DNA of 54,524 nt from Prochlorococcus marinus str. MIT 9302 (GTDB lineage Bacteria > Cyanobacteriota > Cyanobacteriia > PCC-6307 > Cyanobiaceae), in the NCBI RefSeq assembly GCF_000759975.1, contig NZ_JNAM01000001.1, positions 1 to 54,524 on the forward strand, read 5' to 3'. This document shows positions 21,324 through 30,464 of the stretch, piece after piece; within the stretch, counting starts at the first letter, position 1, and each line of letters opens with the position of its first letter. Below the pieces are notes generated by a model. It was given only the letters and a program-made list of their open reading frames with translations, did not search any database and was not told the origin of the DNA. Position numbers and translations under genes: made by a program.

Positions 21324-22766
21324 ATGAAATATATGTTTTCAAGTTATCGTCCTAAAAATAGTTTTGATGAATACTTTAAGGATAATGTTAACTCTGCTAG
21401 AGAAATATTAATTCCACTTCTGTCCTCTTTAGATAATATGGGTCTTGAAGAATTAAACAGAAATCATTCTGCAGCAAAAAAATTATTACTAAGACATGGT
21501 GCAACTTTTAGATTAAACGATACTGGTTTAAAAGGTACTGAGAGAATATTGCCTTTTGATCCACTTCCAAGAATAATTAGTAAAGATGATTGGGTAACAT
21601 TAGAAAAAGGTCTAAAACAAAGGCTTGAGGCAATTGATTTATTCCTAGATGATATTTATAATTCTCAGAATATAATTAATGATGGAATAATTCCAAGAGA
21701 ATTAATAGAAAGTTCAGATGGTTGGAGACCTCAGATGTTAGGTTTCAAGCCTCCATTAAATAAATGGTGTCAGATTTCAGGACTTGATTTAATAAGGGAC
21801 AGAAAGGGAGATTGGCATGTTTTAGAAGATAATTTAAGGTGTCCTTCTGGTGTTGCTTATTTTTTAGAAAATAGATTAGTTATGAAAAATATTTTCCCTA
21901 ATCTTTTCTCTGGAAGAATAGTAAAACCAATTGATGAATATCCATCATATCTTCTCAAAACTCTTCAAGAACTTGCTGTTTGGACAGACACTCCCAAGAT
22001 AGTTCTACTAACCCCAGGAATTTTTAACAGTGCGTATTTTGAACATAGTTATTTAGCTCAAGAAATGGGCATTCAACTTGTTCAGGGTCATGACTTAGTT
22101 TGTAATGATGATTATGTATATTTAAAAACTACCTCTGGATTAAAAAGAGTAGATGTTATTTACAGAAGAATTGATGATGACTTCTTAGATCCTCTTAATT
22201 TTAGAAAAGATTCCTGCCTTGGTGTCAGAGGATTACTTGATGTTTTCAGGGCTGGTCATGTTGCCTTAGCAAATGCACCTGGAACTGGAATAGCAGATGA
22301 CAAAATGATTTATTCTTTTGTTCCAAAAATGATTAAATATTATCTTGATGAAGAAATTATTATAAAAAATGTAGAAACATATATTTGTCATTACCAAAAA
22401 GATCGGGAATATGTTCTAGAAAATTTGCCAAAACTTGTTGTTAAGTCTGTTTCTGAAGCTGGAGGATATGGAATGTTAATTGGACCTCACTCAACAAGCA
22501 ATGAAATAGAAGAATTCGCTAATAAAATTAAAACAAATCCTAGAAATTTCATAGCTCAACCAACATTAGAATTATCTACTGTGCCATCGATATGTGATGG
22601 AGAACTATATCCATGTCATGTTGATTTAAGACCCTATATATTGAGAGGAAAAGATTCATGGGTTAGCCCTGGAGGGCTTACAAGGGTAGCATTAAAAAAG
22701 GGATCATTAGTCGTTAACTCTTCTCAAGGTGGCGGATGCAAAGATACTTGGGTAGTAGGGAAATAA
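21324..22766 (+). CDS. circularly permuted ATP-grasp protein (COG2308)
   Basis: The 480-residue protein is the first gene of a three-gene operon. Its blocks fit the CP_ATPgrasp family: an N-terminal segment with RILPFDPLPRIIS, the central WHVLEDNLRCPSGVAYFLEN, then DVIYRRIDDDFLDPL and LANAPGTGIADDKMIYSF, and the late KPVSEAGGYG-like KSVSEAGGYGML. ATP-grasp enzymes activate a carboxylate as acyl phosphate and join it to an amine or thiol. The alpha-E gene begins 1 bp after its stop. The product is unknown in this family, but a peptide- or amide-bond-forming role is the standing hypothesis. Confidence 0.88.
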   Translation: MKYMFSSYRPKNSFDEYFKDNVNSAREILIPLLSSLDNMGLEELNRNHSAAKKLLLRHGATFRLNDTGLKGTERILPFDPLPRIISKDDWVTLEKGLKQRLEAIDLFLDDIYNSQNIINDGIIPRELIESSDGWRPQMLGFKPPLNKWCQISGLDLIRDRKGDWHVLEDNLRCPSGVAYFLENRLVMKNIFPNLFSGRIVKPIDEYPSYLLKTLQELAVWTDTPKIVLLTPGIFNSAYFEHSYLAQEMGIQLVQGHDLVCNDDYVYLKTTSGLKRVDVIYRRIDDDFLDPLNFRKDSCLGVRGLLDVFRAGHVALANAPGTGIADDKMIYSFVPKMIKYYLDEEIIIKNVETYICHYQKDREYVLENLPKLVVKSVSEAGGYGMLIGPHSTSNEIEEFANKIKTNPRNFIAQPTLELSTVPSICDGELYPCHVDLRPYILRGKDSWVSPGGLTRVALKKGSLVVNSSQGGGCKDTWVVGK

Positions 22767-22767
22767 T

Positions 22768-23709
22768 ATGCTTTTAAGTCGTGTAGCAGAATCTCTTTAT
22801 TGGATCAATCGTTATTTAGAACGTGCAGAAAACATATCTCGTTTCGTGGAAGTAAGTGAAGCAATGTCATTAGATTGTCCACCAGGAAGCGCAGAACCTT
22901 GGCTCCCATTAATTGACGCTTCAAGTGACAGAGAATCTTTTGATAAAAGATTCCCAGAAAAAAAACCTGATGACGTTATTAATTTTTTAATAAGAGATCG
23001 TTTAAATCCAAACAGCATAATTTCTTGTATTCAGTTGGCAAGAGAAAATGCAAGACAAATCAGAGATGTTCTGACCACAGAAATGTGGGAACAAATAAAT
23101 ATTTTATATTGGAATATGCAAGAAGGAGAAGCAATATGGAATAAGCCAAGACAAGAACAATTAAGTGAAATAAGAAGAGAATGTCAACTTTTTTATGGAA
23201 TTACAGATGCAACTCTAAGCAAAGACCTTGCATGGAGATTTAGTATACTTGGAAGATTAATTGAAAGAGCTGACAAAACTTCTAGAATTTTAGATGTTAA
23301 ATATTATTTACTTCTACCCAGCCTGGATAAACTTGGAGGAGTTCTTGATGAGTTGCAATGGATTGCTCTATTACGCTCAGCTGGAGCTTATCAAATGTTT
23401 AGAAAAGCAGAGCAAAATTCTATAAAGCCTAATTCAGTAGCAAGATTCCTTTTACTGGATCCTATTTTCCCTAGATCAGTAAGATACTGTTTAGATGGGA
23501 TAAGCAATACTCTTAAAATGATAGATTCCTCCCCTCCTCCTGAAAACCCTACAGCATTAGAGTGTATGAGAGGTTTGCTTAAAGCAAAGTGGAGTTATAT
23601 CAGAATTGAAGATATAATCAATGATGGTTTGCATGAGGCAATCGATTCATTGCAAATTGATTTAAATAAATTAAATGATCTCATTCAAGAAAAATATTTT
23701 ATTAATTAA
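22768..23709 (+). CDS. alpha-E domain protein (DUF403/COG2307)
   Basis: The 313-residue all-helical protein opens with LLSRVAESLYWINRYLERAE, the signature of the alpha-E family, and contains SILGRLIERADKTSRILDVK in the middle. Alpha-E proteins almost always occur next to the circularly permuted ATP-grasp and a transglutaminase-like protein, as here. Start overlaps the end region of the ATP-grasp gene by proximity (1-bp gap), suggesting translational coupling. No catalytic residues are obvious; a partner or scaffold role is likely. Confidence 0.9.
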   Translation: MLLSRVAESLYWINRYLERAENISRFVEVSEAMSLDCPPGSAEPWLPLIDASSDRESFDKRFPEKKPDDVINFLIRDRLNPNSIISCIQLARENARQIRDVLTTEMWEQINILYWNMQEGEAIWNKPRQEQLSEIRRECQLFYGITDATLSKDLAWRFSILGRLIERADKTSRILDVKYYLLLPSLDKLGGVLDELQWIALLRSAGAYQMFRKAEQNSIKPNSVARFLLLDPIFPRSVRYCLDGISNTLKMIDSSPPPENPTALECMRGLLKAKWSYIRIEDIINDGLHEAIDSLQIDLNKLNDLIQEKYFIN

Positions 23710-23720
23710 TTAATTTATTA

Positions 23721-24578
23721 ATGAGAATTAAATACCTTCACAAACTTGAATATAAATATAAAGAACCTGTTCAATTAGGCGAGCATAGATTGTGTATAAA
23801 GCCAAGGTCAAATGGATTCCAAAAGCTGAAGAATTTTGAATTAAAAATAACCCCAGAACCAGAAATTATTTATCCATTACTGGCTGCCAGTGGCGAAGAG
23901 ATTAATAGAATTAGATTCAATGGGGTAACGGATAACTTAATTATTGAATCAACTAGTGAAGTTGAGACTATTAAACATCCAAACATTATTGATGGGGTTA
24001 AAAATAGAGATTTAACGTTACCTTTTTGCAGAAGTATTATTAATAGAGATTTACAGGGCGCATTAGAAGGGTGGATGCCAAATGGTCAACATGAACCCTC
24101 TGCCGTAGAACTTGCACAAGAAGCTTTAGCAGGAAGCATTAATAACGCATTATCATTTACATACCAACTAATAGAGATCATTCAAGATCGGGTTAAATAT
24201 ACCAAAAGACATACAGGTCCAGCATGGCCAGCCAGCAGAACACTTAGAGAACGTATAGGATCATGCAGAGATTTAGCAATGCTAATGGTTGAAGCTTGTA
24301 GGTCTATTGGTATCCCTAGTAGGTTTGTAAGTGGTTATAATTTTGAAGACCCGTTGCCTTCTGAGTTAGATTTACATGCTTGGGCTGAGTTATATATTCC
24401 AGGAGCAGGTTGGAGAGGTTTTGATCCAAGCGGGAAAGGACTAATAGACGAAAGATATTTAACATTGGTATCTTCATCTAAACCCAATTTAACTTCTGTA
24501 ATTACAGGAAACTTTATAGGGAAAAATAATCTAGAAAATACTTTATCCTGGGAAATCCGCCCTCTTGAAATCAAATAA
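23721..24578 (+). CDS. transglutaminase-like cysteine protease/ligase (COG1305)
   Basis: The 285-residue protein has an N-terminal beta-rich Bact_transglu_N domain (about residues 1-85) followed by a transglutaminase core. The catalytic triad is visible: Cys182 in IGSCRDLAMLM, His219 in DLHAWAELYIP and Asp235 in GFDPSGKG. Such enzymes cleave or exchange amide bonds. No signal peptide, so it acts in the cytoplasm. It lies 11 bp after the alpha-E gene and completes the usual ATP-grasp / alpha-E / transglutaminase trio, in which one enzyme may make and the other cut an amide-linked compound. Confidence 0.9.
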   Translation: MRIKYLHKLEYKYKEPVQLGEHRLCIKPRSNGFQKLKNFELKITPEPEIIYPLLAASGEEINRIRFNGVTDNLIIESTSEVETIKHPNIIDGVKNRDLTLPFCRSIINRDLQGALEGWMPNGQHEPSAVELAQEALAGSINNALSFTYQLIEIIQDRVKYTKRHTGPAWPASRTLRERIGSCRDLAMLMVEACRSIGIPSRFVSGYNFEDPLPSELDLHAWAELYIPGAGWRGFDPSGKGLIDERYLTLVSSSKPNLTSVITGNFIGKNNLENTLSWEIRPLEIK

Positions 24579-24704
24579 AAACTAAATTTTTAATCTTTAA
24601 AAATAAAGAAAAAAGATAAATAAAAATATGTTTCTTTTTTAGTGTTAATTGATACGTTCTAAGAGCTATATATCTGTTTTCATTTGTTTAATCTTTAAAG
24701 AAAA

Positions 24705-25226
24705 TTGAATTCAAGTTTAGAAATTCCTGTAATCAAACCAAACAAATCAAAAATGTTTGAATTGATTAGTTATGAAAAATTTCGCGACACAAAAGATGTC
24801 AGATTCTTCGATATTAGTATTAATGAATCAAATTATAGAGATCTAGTTATTCACAGTGGTCCTGCAGTTAGTCCGCCAAATGATGAAGATTTTAACAATT
24901 GGCAATTTTACATACATCACAATCAAGAAGATAATCTATTAGCTATCTCTGGGGGGAGAACATTTTTTCTTGTAAATTTTGGATGGGATTATCCTTTTTA
25001 TAAAGTTAGATTAGAAACTTGCGGTTACATTTTAAGAATACCTAGAGGAACTTTTCATAGATCATTATCTGACGAAAACGGTTCCATAGTTTTAAATCAA
25101 GCCGTTAGAGATAAAGGAGGTACAGTTGAATCTGAATTTAAGGTTACGAATAGCAAAGAGAACAAAAAACTTCTAGATTGTATAACTAATTTAGAGCCTA
25201 GATTTAAAATTTATAGTGTTAAATAA
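24705..25226 (+). CDS. cupin-like protein of unknown function
   Basis: The 173-residue protein is counted from a TTG start; an ATG at 24753 ([10 protein letters not shown]) is an alternative. The middle region ([20 protein letters not shown], then [14 protein letters not shown]) has the look of a double-stranded beta-helix: two adjacent His early and an Arg-Gly-x-x-His block later. This would fit a cupin with a metal or small-ligand site. It lies 126 bp after the transglutaminase gene on the same strand. Fold is inferred from the pattern only. Confidence 0.5.
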   Translation: MNSSLEIPVIKPNKSKMFELISYEKFRDTKDVRFFDISINESNYRDLVIHSGPAVSPPNDEDFNNWQFYIHHNQEDNLLAISGGRTFFLVNFGWDYPFYKVRLETCGYILRIPRGTFHRSLSDENGSIVLNQAVRDKGGTVESEFKVTNSKENKKLLDCITNLEPRFKIYSVK

Positions 25227-25309
25227 TCTTAAAAAGGAGTTCTAAATTTATATATCAACTTAAAATTTTATCTAATTGTTATAGGATAAAATTATTTAAA
25301 TTTTTTAAT

Positions 25310-25828
25310 ATGAAATTTTTTAGATTTTTAAAATATTTTTTATCTATAATTTTTTCTTTCTTAGTTTTATCCTCTCCAGTTTTTGCTGGGGCTAATGTTG
25401 CTGTTAAGGGAGAAGGAGATGAAGTCCCAAGTTACGTAAGATCTAATATTACAGGGTTTGATTTCCATGGAGAGGATCTTCATTTGTCTTCTATAGCTGG
25501 AGCAGTTGCGAGAGACGCAGATTTTAGTGATGTTGATTTACATGGAACTACATTAACCCTATCTGATTTAAAAGGTTCTAATTTAAATGGAATTGATCTA
25601 ACGGATACTCTTTCTGATCGAGTTAATTTCCAAAAAACAGACCTTAGAAATGCTGTTTTAATAAATATGATCGCATCGGGCAGCAGTTTTGCAGGAGCTC
25701 AAATAGAAGGAGCAGACTTTTCTTATGCCATTCTTGACAGCGAAGATCAAAGAAATCTTTGTGAAATTGCTGATGGAATTAATCCAACAACAGGAGTTTC
25801 AACAAGAGAAAGTCTTGAGTGCAGTTAG
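25310..25828 (+). CDS. secreted pentapeptide-repeat protein
   Basis: The 172-residue protein has a signal peptide (about residues 1-27, ending Ser-Pro-Val-Phe-Ala-Gly). The mature part has a run of about 15-18 A(D/N)LxX-type pentapeptides ([11 protein letters not shown], then [11 protein letters not shown] and [10 protein letters not shown]) that form a right-handed quadrilateral beta-helix. The C-terminal tail has two Cys (RNLCEIADG and SLECS). This is the layout of thylakoid lumenal pentapeptide proteins such as TL15/TL17. Function unknown; lumenal location is inferred from the signal peptide. Confidence 0.82.
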   Translation: MKFFRFLKYFLSIIFSFLVLSSPVFAGANVAVKGEGDEVPSYVRSNITGFDFHGEDLHLSSIAGAVARDADFSDVDLHGTTLTLSDLKGSNLNGIDLTDTLSDRVNFQKTDLRNAVLINMIASGSSFAGAQIEGADFSYAILDSEDQRNLCEIADGINPTTGVSTRESLECS

Positions 25829-25837
25829 AGAATTAAA

Positions 25838-26191
25838 TTATAAGTAAACTTTATTTCCTTTGTTAAATTTATAAATTCTTTGTTCATCATCTTGAAATAT
25901 CATTTCATCATTTAATTTGGATTTCTTAAATTTTGAAAGTCTTGCTCTGTGTATATTAGATTTTCTTTTTATATTATCTTCGTCATCATAGATTCCAATA
26001 TAGATATTTATATTAGGGTTTGAAAAAGTTTTTTCTTCCTCTCTTAAAAAAATTCTTTCAATATTTGTTTGAGTGCTCTGCAGTTTATTTTTAAATTTGT
26101 TTAATTTAAAATTCTTAGGTTTTTTAGAATTAAATTTTTTGTAAGCTAAAAAGATAATTCCAAAAATTAAAAACACTGAAAATATTTTCAT
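25838..26191 (-). CDS. N-terminally anchored basic protein, unknown
   Basis: The 117-residue protein has one N-terminal helix (about residues 2-16) followed by a highly basic stretch (NSKKPKNFKLNKFKNKLQST) and a small mixed domain with acidic turns (YDDEDNIKR). Convergent with the pentapeptide gene; 3 bp downstream of the next minus-strand gene, so probably co-transcribed with it. Confidence 0.5.
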   Translation of the reverse strand: MKIFSVFLIFGIIFLAYKKFNSKKPKNFKLNKFKNKLQSTQTNIERIFLREEEKTFSNPNINIYIGIYDDEDNIKRKSNIHRARLSKFKKSKLNDEMIFQDDEQRIYKFNKGNKVYL

Positions 26192-26194
26192 TAC

Positions 26195-26386
26195 CTATTG
26201 AATTTTTATTTTTATATCTACGCCTAAGTTACTTTTAGTAGTTAATATTTCTTTTTTTAAGATTCCATAAGTAAAAATTCTAAATAAAGTTTGCAAAGAT
26301 TTAAAAACCAAAAAAACAGTAACTAAAAAGAAAAAAATAAGGTTTTCTACAAGAATATTTTTATTTTTTTTATCTAAGTTACTCAT
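26195..26386 (-). CDS. 63-residue single-pass membrane protein
   Basis: A polar N-terminus, one long hydrophobic helix (about 13-30, NLIFFFLVTVFLVFKSL) and a basic amphipathic tail. Its stop is 3 bp before the start of the next small minus-strand gene. It lies 16 bp after the PfkB kinase gene on the same strand, so the three may form one transcript. No family recognised. Confidence 0.5.
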   Translation of the reverse strand: MSNLDKKNKNILVENLIFFFLVTVFLVFKSLQTLFRIFTYGILKKEILTTKSNLGVDIKIKIQ

Positions 26387-26402
26387 GAAAGTATTAATTC
26401 AA

Positions 26403-27272
26403 TTATTTTTTATCATTATTTGCATATGGGCCTAAAAATTCACTAGCGTCTCTTCCCATTACTTTAGCAAGATTTAAACTTTTATCTATATCCCATTTAG
26501 ATGCCATTCCATAAAGAATGCCCGCAGCGAAAGAATCGCCACATCCATAAGAATCAACCTTTAATTTTTTATTTTTAAGAGCCTTATATCTTCCTCCTGG
26601 AAATATTATGCCTCCCTTCTCTCCTTCGGTTTTAATAGTATATTTAGGCATTACAGATAATTCGGAAAAAGAAAAAAATTCCCCTGGATCAAGATTACTG
26701 CATATTAATCCATCTAAAAGGACATTTGATTTATTAATTGTATTCAATCCCACCCTTGGTGTTGTACACAGTATTGAAGCTGATCTAGCTATTTTAAAAA
26801 TCTCTGAATCAGATGCAGTAATAAAAATTCCGTCCATTTTTTTTAAAATGCTCCAGTCTAAGTTGTCTTTATAATTTGGAGCTAACCTTTCTCCAATAAC
26901 TGTTATTGCTCTATCCTCTCGATAATCAACCATACTAAACCCTCTTCTAGTAGGTTTATCACGCCATGCCACATGTAACTTAATTCCCATATTTGAGAGA
27001 ATTTTGAAGCATCTATCTCCATATTCATCATTACCTAATGCAGTAAAAAAATGAATTTGGTTTAAAGTTAGTTCAGAAAGTCTTTTTGCGATAACAGAGC
27101 CTGCACCAGCTGGATTTTCGAGGGACTTTTCAGAATGAGAAATAACTCCCGGTTTTGGTAATTGATCGACCTTTAAGAAATTCATCCACTCAACGTGACC
27201 AACTACAGCAAAATTTAAATTTCCTTTTTTAAATTTATAGTCTGCAAATTTATCATTCTTTTCAAACGCCAT
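26403..27272 (-). CDS. PfkB-family carbohydrate kinase
   Basis: The 289-residue protein has a ribokinase-like fold. The N-terminal motif region shows NPAGAGSVIAKRLSEL (the Gly-rich substrate loop). The C-terminal signature DSYGCGDSFAAGILYGMA contains the catalytic Asp and the anion-hole GxGD. It transfers phosphate from ATP to a sugar or nucleoside; the specific substrate cannot be read from the sequence. The N-terminus (residues 1-20) is longer than in minimal family members. Confidence 0.85.
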   Translation of the reverse strand: MAFEKNDKFADYKFKKGNLNFAVVGHVEWMNFLKVDQLPKPGVISHSEKSLENPAGAGSVIAKRLSELTLNQIHFFTALGNDEYGDRCFKILSNMGIKLHVAWRDKPTRRGFSMVDYREDRAITVIGERLAPNYKDNLDWSILKKMDGIFITASDSEIFKIARSASILCTTPRVGLNTINKSNVLLDGLICSNLDPGEFFSFSELSVMPKYTIKTEGEKGGIIFPGGRYKALKNKKLKVDSYGCGDSFAAGILYGMASKWDIDKSLNLAKVMGRDASEFLGPYANNDKK

Positions 27273-27295
27273 AAGCTTTTAAATACTATTATTAA

Positions 27296-27685
27296 ATGAA
27301 ATATTTTTCACTAATGAATTCATTTAACATTTTAAAAGAAAATAAACAGATACTTTCTTATCTTTACCTTTTTCTATCTATTTTAGGCGCTGTCCTTCCT
27401 ATGATGGCAAATTTCGAATTTGCTAGGGAATATGGCAATAGTTTTGATATTAATAACTTCATTTCCTTAGCTAATGCCAACCCTGCAGCTCAGTCAATAT
27501 CTAGAGACTTATTAGTAGGTGCAAGCGCTATTTTCATATGGATAGTAAATGAATCAAAAAAATTAAATATTAAGAATATGTGGATTGTTTATATTGGAAC
27601 TTTTCTTATTGCATTTGCATTCTCTGCCCCTTTATTCTTATTTCTAAGAGAGAGAAGAATTATGGAATTAGAAAAGATTAATTAA
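27296..27685 (+). CDS. DUF2834 membrane protein
   Basis: The 129-residue protein has three to four helices. Its blocks match DUF2834: YLYLFLSILGAVLPMMANFE, then FISLANANPAAQSISRDLLV, and the end SAPLFLFLRERRI. Function unknown. Its stop shares the TTAA at 27682-27685 with the stop of the convergent MFS gene. Confidence 0.8.
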   Translation: MKYFSLMNSFNILKENKQILSYLYLFLSILGAVLPMMANFEFAREYGNSFDINNFISLANANPAAQSISRDLLVGASAIFIWIVNESKKLNIKNMWIVYIGTFLIAFAFSAPLFLFLRERRIMELEKIN

Positions 27686-28911
27686 AATAATCTTCTAAAA
27701 AGAATTGCAAATAAAATAAAGCAAAAACATGAGATAGAAAACCAGATTATTGAAGCATAACCAAATAGATCTAATATTCTTCCCGAAATAAATGGTCCAA
27801 AAAAATAACCCATAGCGAAACACTGTGACAATAGAGCAAGCGCAAAACCTTTTTTGTTTGAAGGGGCTATCCTGAAAACAACATCTGTGGATGTTGGTAG
27901 AAATGAAGCAGTCCCTAAACTTACTAATATCAAAGAAAAAGAAATCAAATAAAAAGCTGGGATATTTAAATAACTAGAAATAAATAATAAAAACGAAGCA
28001 AAAGAGAAGTTTATCAAACTAAATTTCAAGCCAAATAATCTTCCTTTCTTTGATATCCAAGCACCTACAGGCCATTGTAAAAACAATAATAAAATTAATT
28101 GAATAGAAATTATAAGACTAGTAATTTCTTTACTTAACGCATTGCGATATACTCCACCTTTAACAAGATCCAAAGGCAAAGTTACTTGAATCAAAGCTAA
28201 AAACGTAGTTATCAATAAGATAGATATAATTATTATTAAGGAATTTTTGTTCCATTTCAATTGTCCCTGATTTGTTGGATCTTCCAATTTTTTTTGGAAA
28301 TTTTCTAGGTTTCTTTTTATGGAATAACTATTTCTTGATATTAAATATGTAATAACTAACATACAAAATATATCATTAATAAAAATTGACTTGGAGTACA
28401 AAAAATTCGTCATAAAACCACCCAAGAATACCCCTAAGAATATTCCTAAAGCCTCCGAACTTCTAACAAGAGCATAAGCTTTTCGTGTGTCGATCGATTG
28501 GCAAAAATAAGGCACTCCGAATTCCGCAGCAGGCCAATATATTCCTGCAGCTGCCCCAACTAATGATTGTCCAATTATGTAAAAAAAAGTATCTCTTGAA
28601 AAAATGAGGAATAAGCTAGCTGCAATACTTAATATTGATGAAGCTATTAATGGAGATTGTATTTCCCCTGTTTTATTTAGATAATTACCTGTGAAGAGTC
28701 TTGTTATGGTTCCTATTATTGCTGATATAGTAAACCCCAAGCCAATATCTGTTGCCGAAAAGCCAATGTTATTAAAAATGATTGATGTTAAATAAATTAC
28801 ACCTCCGGCACCAAATGCAGCATAAAATCTTATCTTGGTTATTAACCTCAAATGATATGGAAATTGAATCCACCAATTTTTGCTAATTTGAAAACTGTTT
28901 GGACTGATCAC
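27682..28911 (-). CDS. MFS transporter
   Basis: The 409-residue protein has 12 predicted helices. A loop motif of the family, GNYLNKTGE-type between helices 2 and 3 (residues 74-82), and the repeat in the second half (PVGAWISKKGRLFG) support the Major Facilitator Superfamily. The opening WWIQFPYHLRLITKIRFYAA is a distinctive N-terminus. No ATG precedes this segment in frame, so the GTG at 28909-28911 is the likely start. Substrate unknown; possibly an exporter or sugar/drug type. The start abuts a GTG of the divergent hydrolase with only 2 bp between. Confidence 0.85.
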   Translation of the reverse strand: MISPNSFQISKNWWIQFPYHLRLITKIRFYAAFGAGGVIYLTSIIFNNIGFSATDIGLGFTISAIIGTITRLFTGNYLNKTGEIQSPLIASSILSIAASLFLIFSRDTFFYIIGQSLVGAAAGIYWPAAEFGVPYFCQSIDTRKAYALVRSSEALGIFLGVFLGGFMTNFLYSKSIFINDIFCMLVITYLISRNSYSIKRNLENFQKKLEDPTNQGQLKWNKNSLIIIISILLITTFLALIQVTLPLDLVKGGVYRNALSKEITSLIISIQLILLLFLQWPVGAWISKKGRLFGLKFSLINFSFASFLLFISSYLNIPAFYLISFSLILVSLGTASFLPTSTDVVFRIAPSNKKGFALALLSQCFAMGYFFGPFISGRILDLFGYASIIWFSISCFCFILFAILFRRLF

Positions 28912-28913
28912 AA

Positions 28914-30464
28914 GTGAAACACTTTTTTGTAATTTTTTTAGGTTTTTGTGGTTTATTTTTTAATAATGGTTCAAAGGCTGCAGAAAAAATAAATATTAAG
29001 TTTGAAGAAATGAATATCCCTCTTACTATAGAACAATTATCAAAATTAGAAAAATACAAAGATGATTCAACAGAATTAATAGATTGGTTAAAAAAAAATG
29101 GGTTTAAAAGAGTTTTTGAATTATCAAAATTTTTAGAATTTCCAATTTTCAAGGAAGAAGGATTAAATAGAGAAGTATTAAGAAGTTGGATAGGGCGTAG
29201 AATCCTCTCAGAATTAAGCAAAACTATTACAGTTTCAAATGACAATAATGGAATAGAAATTTATAACACTATAGAAAAGTTATTAGATGAAAAAAAAGAA
29301 GTTTCAACTATAGAAATCATAAAGGGATTACCTTCAGAAGAAATTTCACTGGATATTGATAATTTAATTTTAATAATTTCATCTTGGAAAAATGAATTAT
29401 CAATGCAAAAAGATCTCATATCCAAATTAAATAATCTTGAAAGAACGAACCAAAATGCCTTTAAAAATATTGAAAAAAAATCAACTCAAGATCTAATAAA
29501 GATTGATAAAAAAATTTATGCTCCTCACAGAGTAAAACCTTTTGAAATTGAAATATGGAAAAACAATAAAACAAATGATGATAAAGAACTAATAATTTTC
29601 ATGCCAGGACTTGGAGGCGAAATTAATAACTTCAAATGGATAGGCAACGAATTGACTAAAAGGGGATGGCCAATTGCATACATAGACCATAGAGGGAGTA
29701 ATTTAGAATCCTTCATAGAAGTAATCAACGGTAAGGAAGCAATCCCAGGAAGTGCAGACTTTTTCTTATATAGAATTAAAGATTTAGAGGCTGTATTAAA
29801 AGCTCATGAAAATGGGGAATTTGATTTAACTAATAATTCTTATATCTTAATGGGACATTCACTTGGTGCTTTAATAGCACTTTTATATGAAAGCAATAAA
29901 CCAACCTATAAACTTGAGGAAATATGTAATTCGGCATTAAATGACTTTGCACTGACAAATTTATCAAAATTACTTCAATGTCAATTGAGCGAAATCCCAT
30001 TCAATGAGAGAAATAACACTAATAAGGCCAGTGCGATAATAGGTTTTAATTCATTTGGCAGTTTATTATGGCCAACAGAAAAAATTTCTGGGATCAAAAC
30101 ACCAACTCTCCTTATAGGAGGAACATATGATCTGATTACACCCTTAATGAATGAACAATTTATAGTTTTTTCGGCTTTAAATAATCCATCAAATAGGTTT
30201 CTAATTATTGAGGGTGCAAGTCATTTCTCACCCATAAGAATTAATGATAGTAATAAAGAGACTAATGACGTCTTCAAAATAAGTGAATCTTTTATTGGTT
30301 CAGATCCAATATTAGTGCAAGATTTATCTGCGAAATTTATAGTTGAATTTTTAAAAAATATTAAGGAGAAAAAAATACCTACAGTTGTTAAAAATCAAAG
30401 AGATTTGGGACTTGATTTCCATCTTTTGGATCTTGAAACTATTAAAGAAGTTTCTAAAAATTAG
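28914..30464 (+). CDS. exported alpha/beta hydrolase with N-terminal DUF1400 domain
   Basis: The 516-residue protein starts at GTG 28914. A signal peptide (about residues 1-23, ending Ser-Lys-Ala-Ala) is followed by a DUF1400 domain (about 24-160), a cyanobacterial-specific extension. The hydrolase core follows, with the oxyanion block FMPGLGGEINNFKWIG, the nucleophile elbow GHSLGALIAL and a late His in EGASHFSPI. Probably a periplasmic or lumenal esterase or lipase. Substrate unknown. It ends in a 4-bp overlap with the convergent permease gene. Confidence 0.85.
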   Translation: MKHFFVIFLGFCGLFFNNGSKAAEKINIKFEEMNIPLTIEQLSKLEKYKDDSTELIDWLKKNGFKRVFELSKFLEFPIFKEEGLNREVLRSWIGRRILSELSKTITVSNDNNGIEIYNTIEKLLDEKKEVSTIEIIKGLPSEEISLDIDNLILIISSWKNELSMQKDLISKLNNLERTNQNAFKNIEKKSTQDLIKIDKKIYAPHRVKPFEIEIWKNNKTNDDKELIIFMPGLGGEINNFKWIGNELTKRGWPIAYIDHRGSNLESFIEVINGKEAIPGSADFFLYRIKDLEAVLKAHENGEFDLTNNSYILMGHSLGALIALLYESNKPTYKLEEICNSALNDFALTNLSKLLQCQLSEIPFNERNNTNKASAIIGFNSFGSLLWPTEKISGIKTPTLLIGGTYDLITPLMNEQFIVFSALNNPSNRFLIIEGASHFSPIRINDSNKETNDVFKISESFIGSDPILVQDLSAKFIVEFLKNIKEKKIPTVVKNQRDLGLDFHLLDLETIKEVSKN

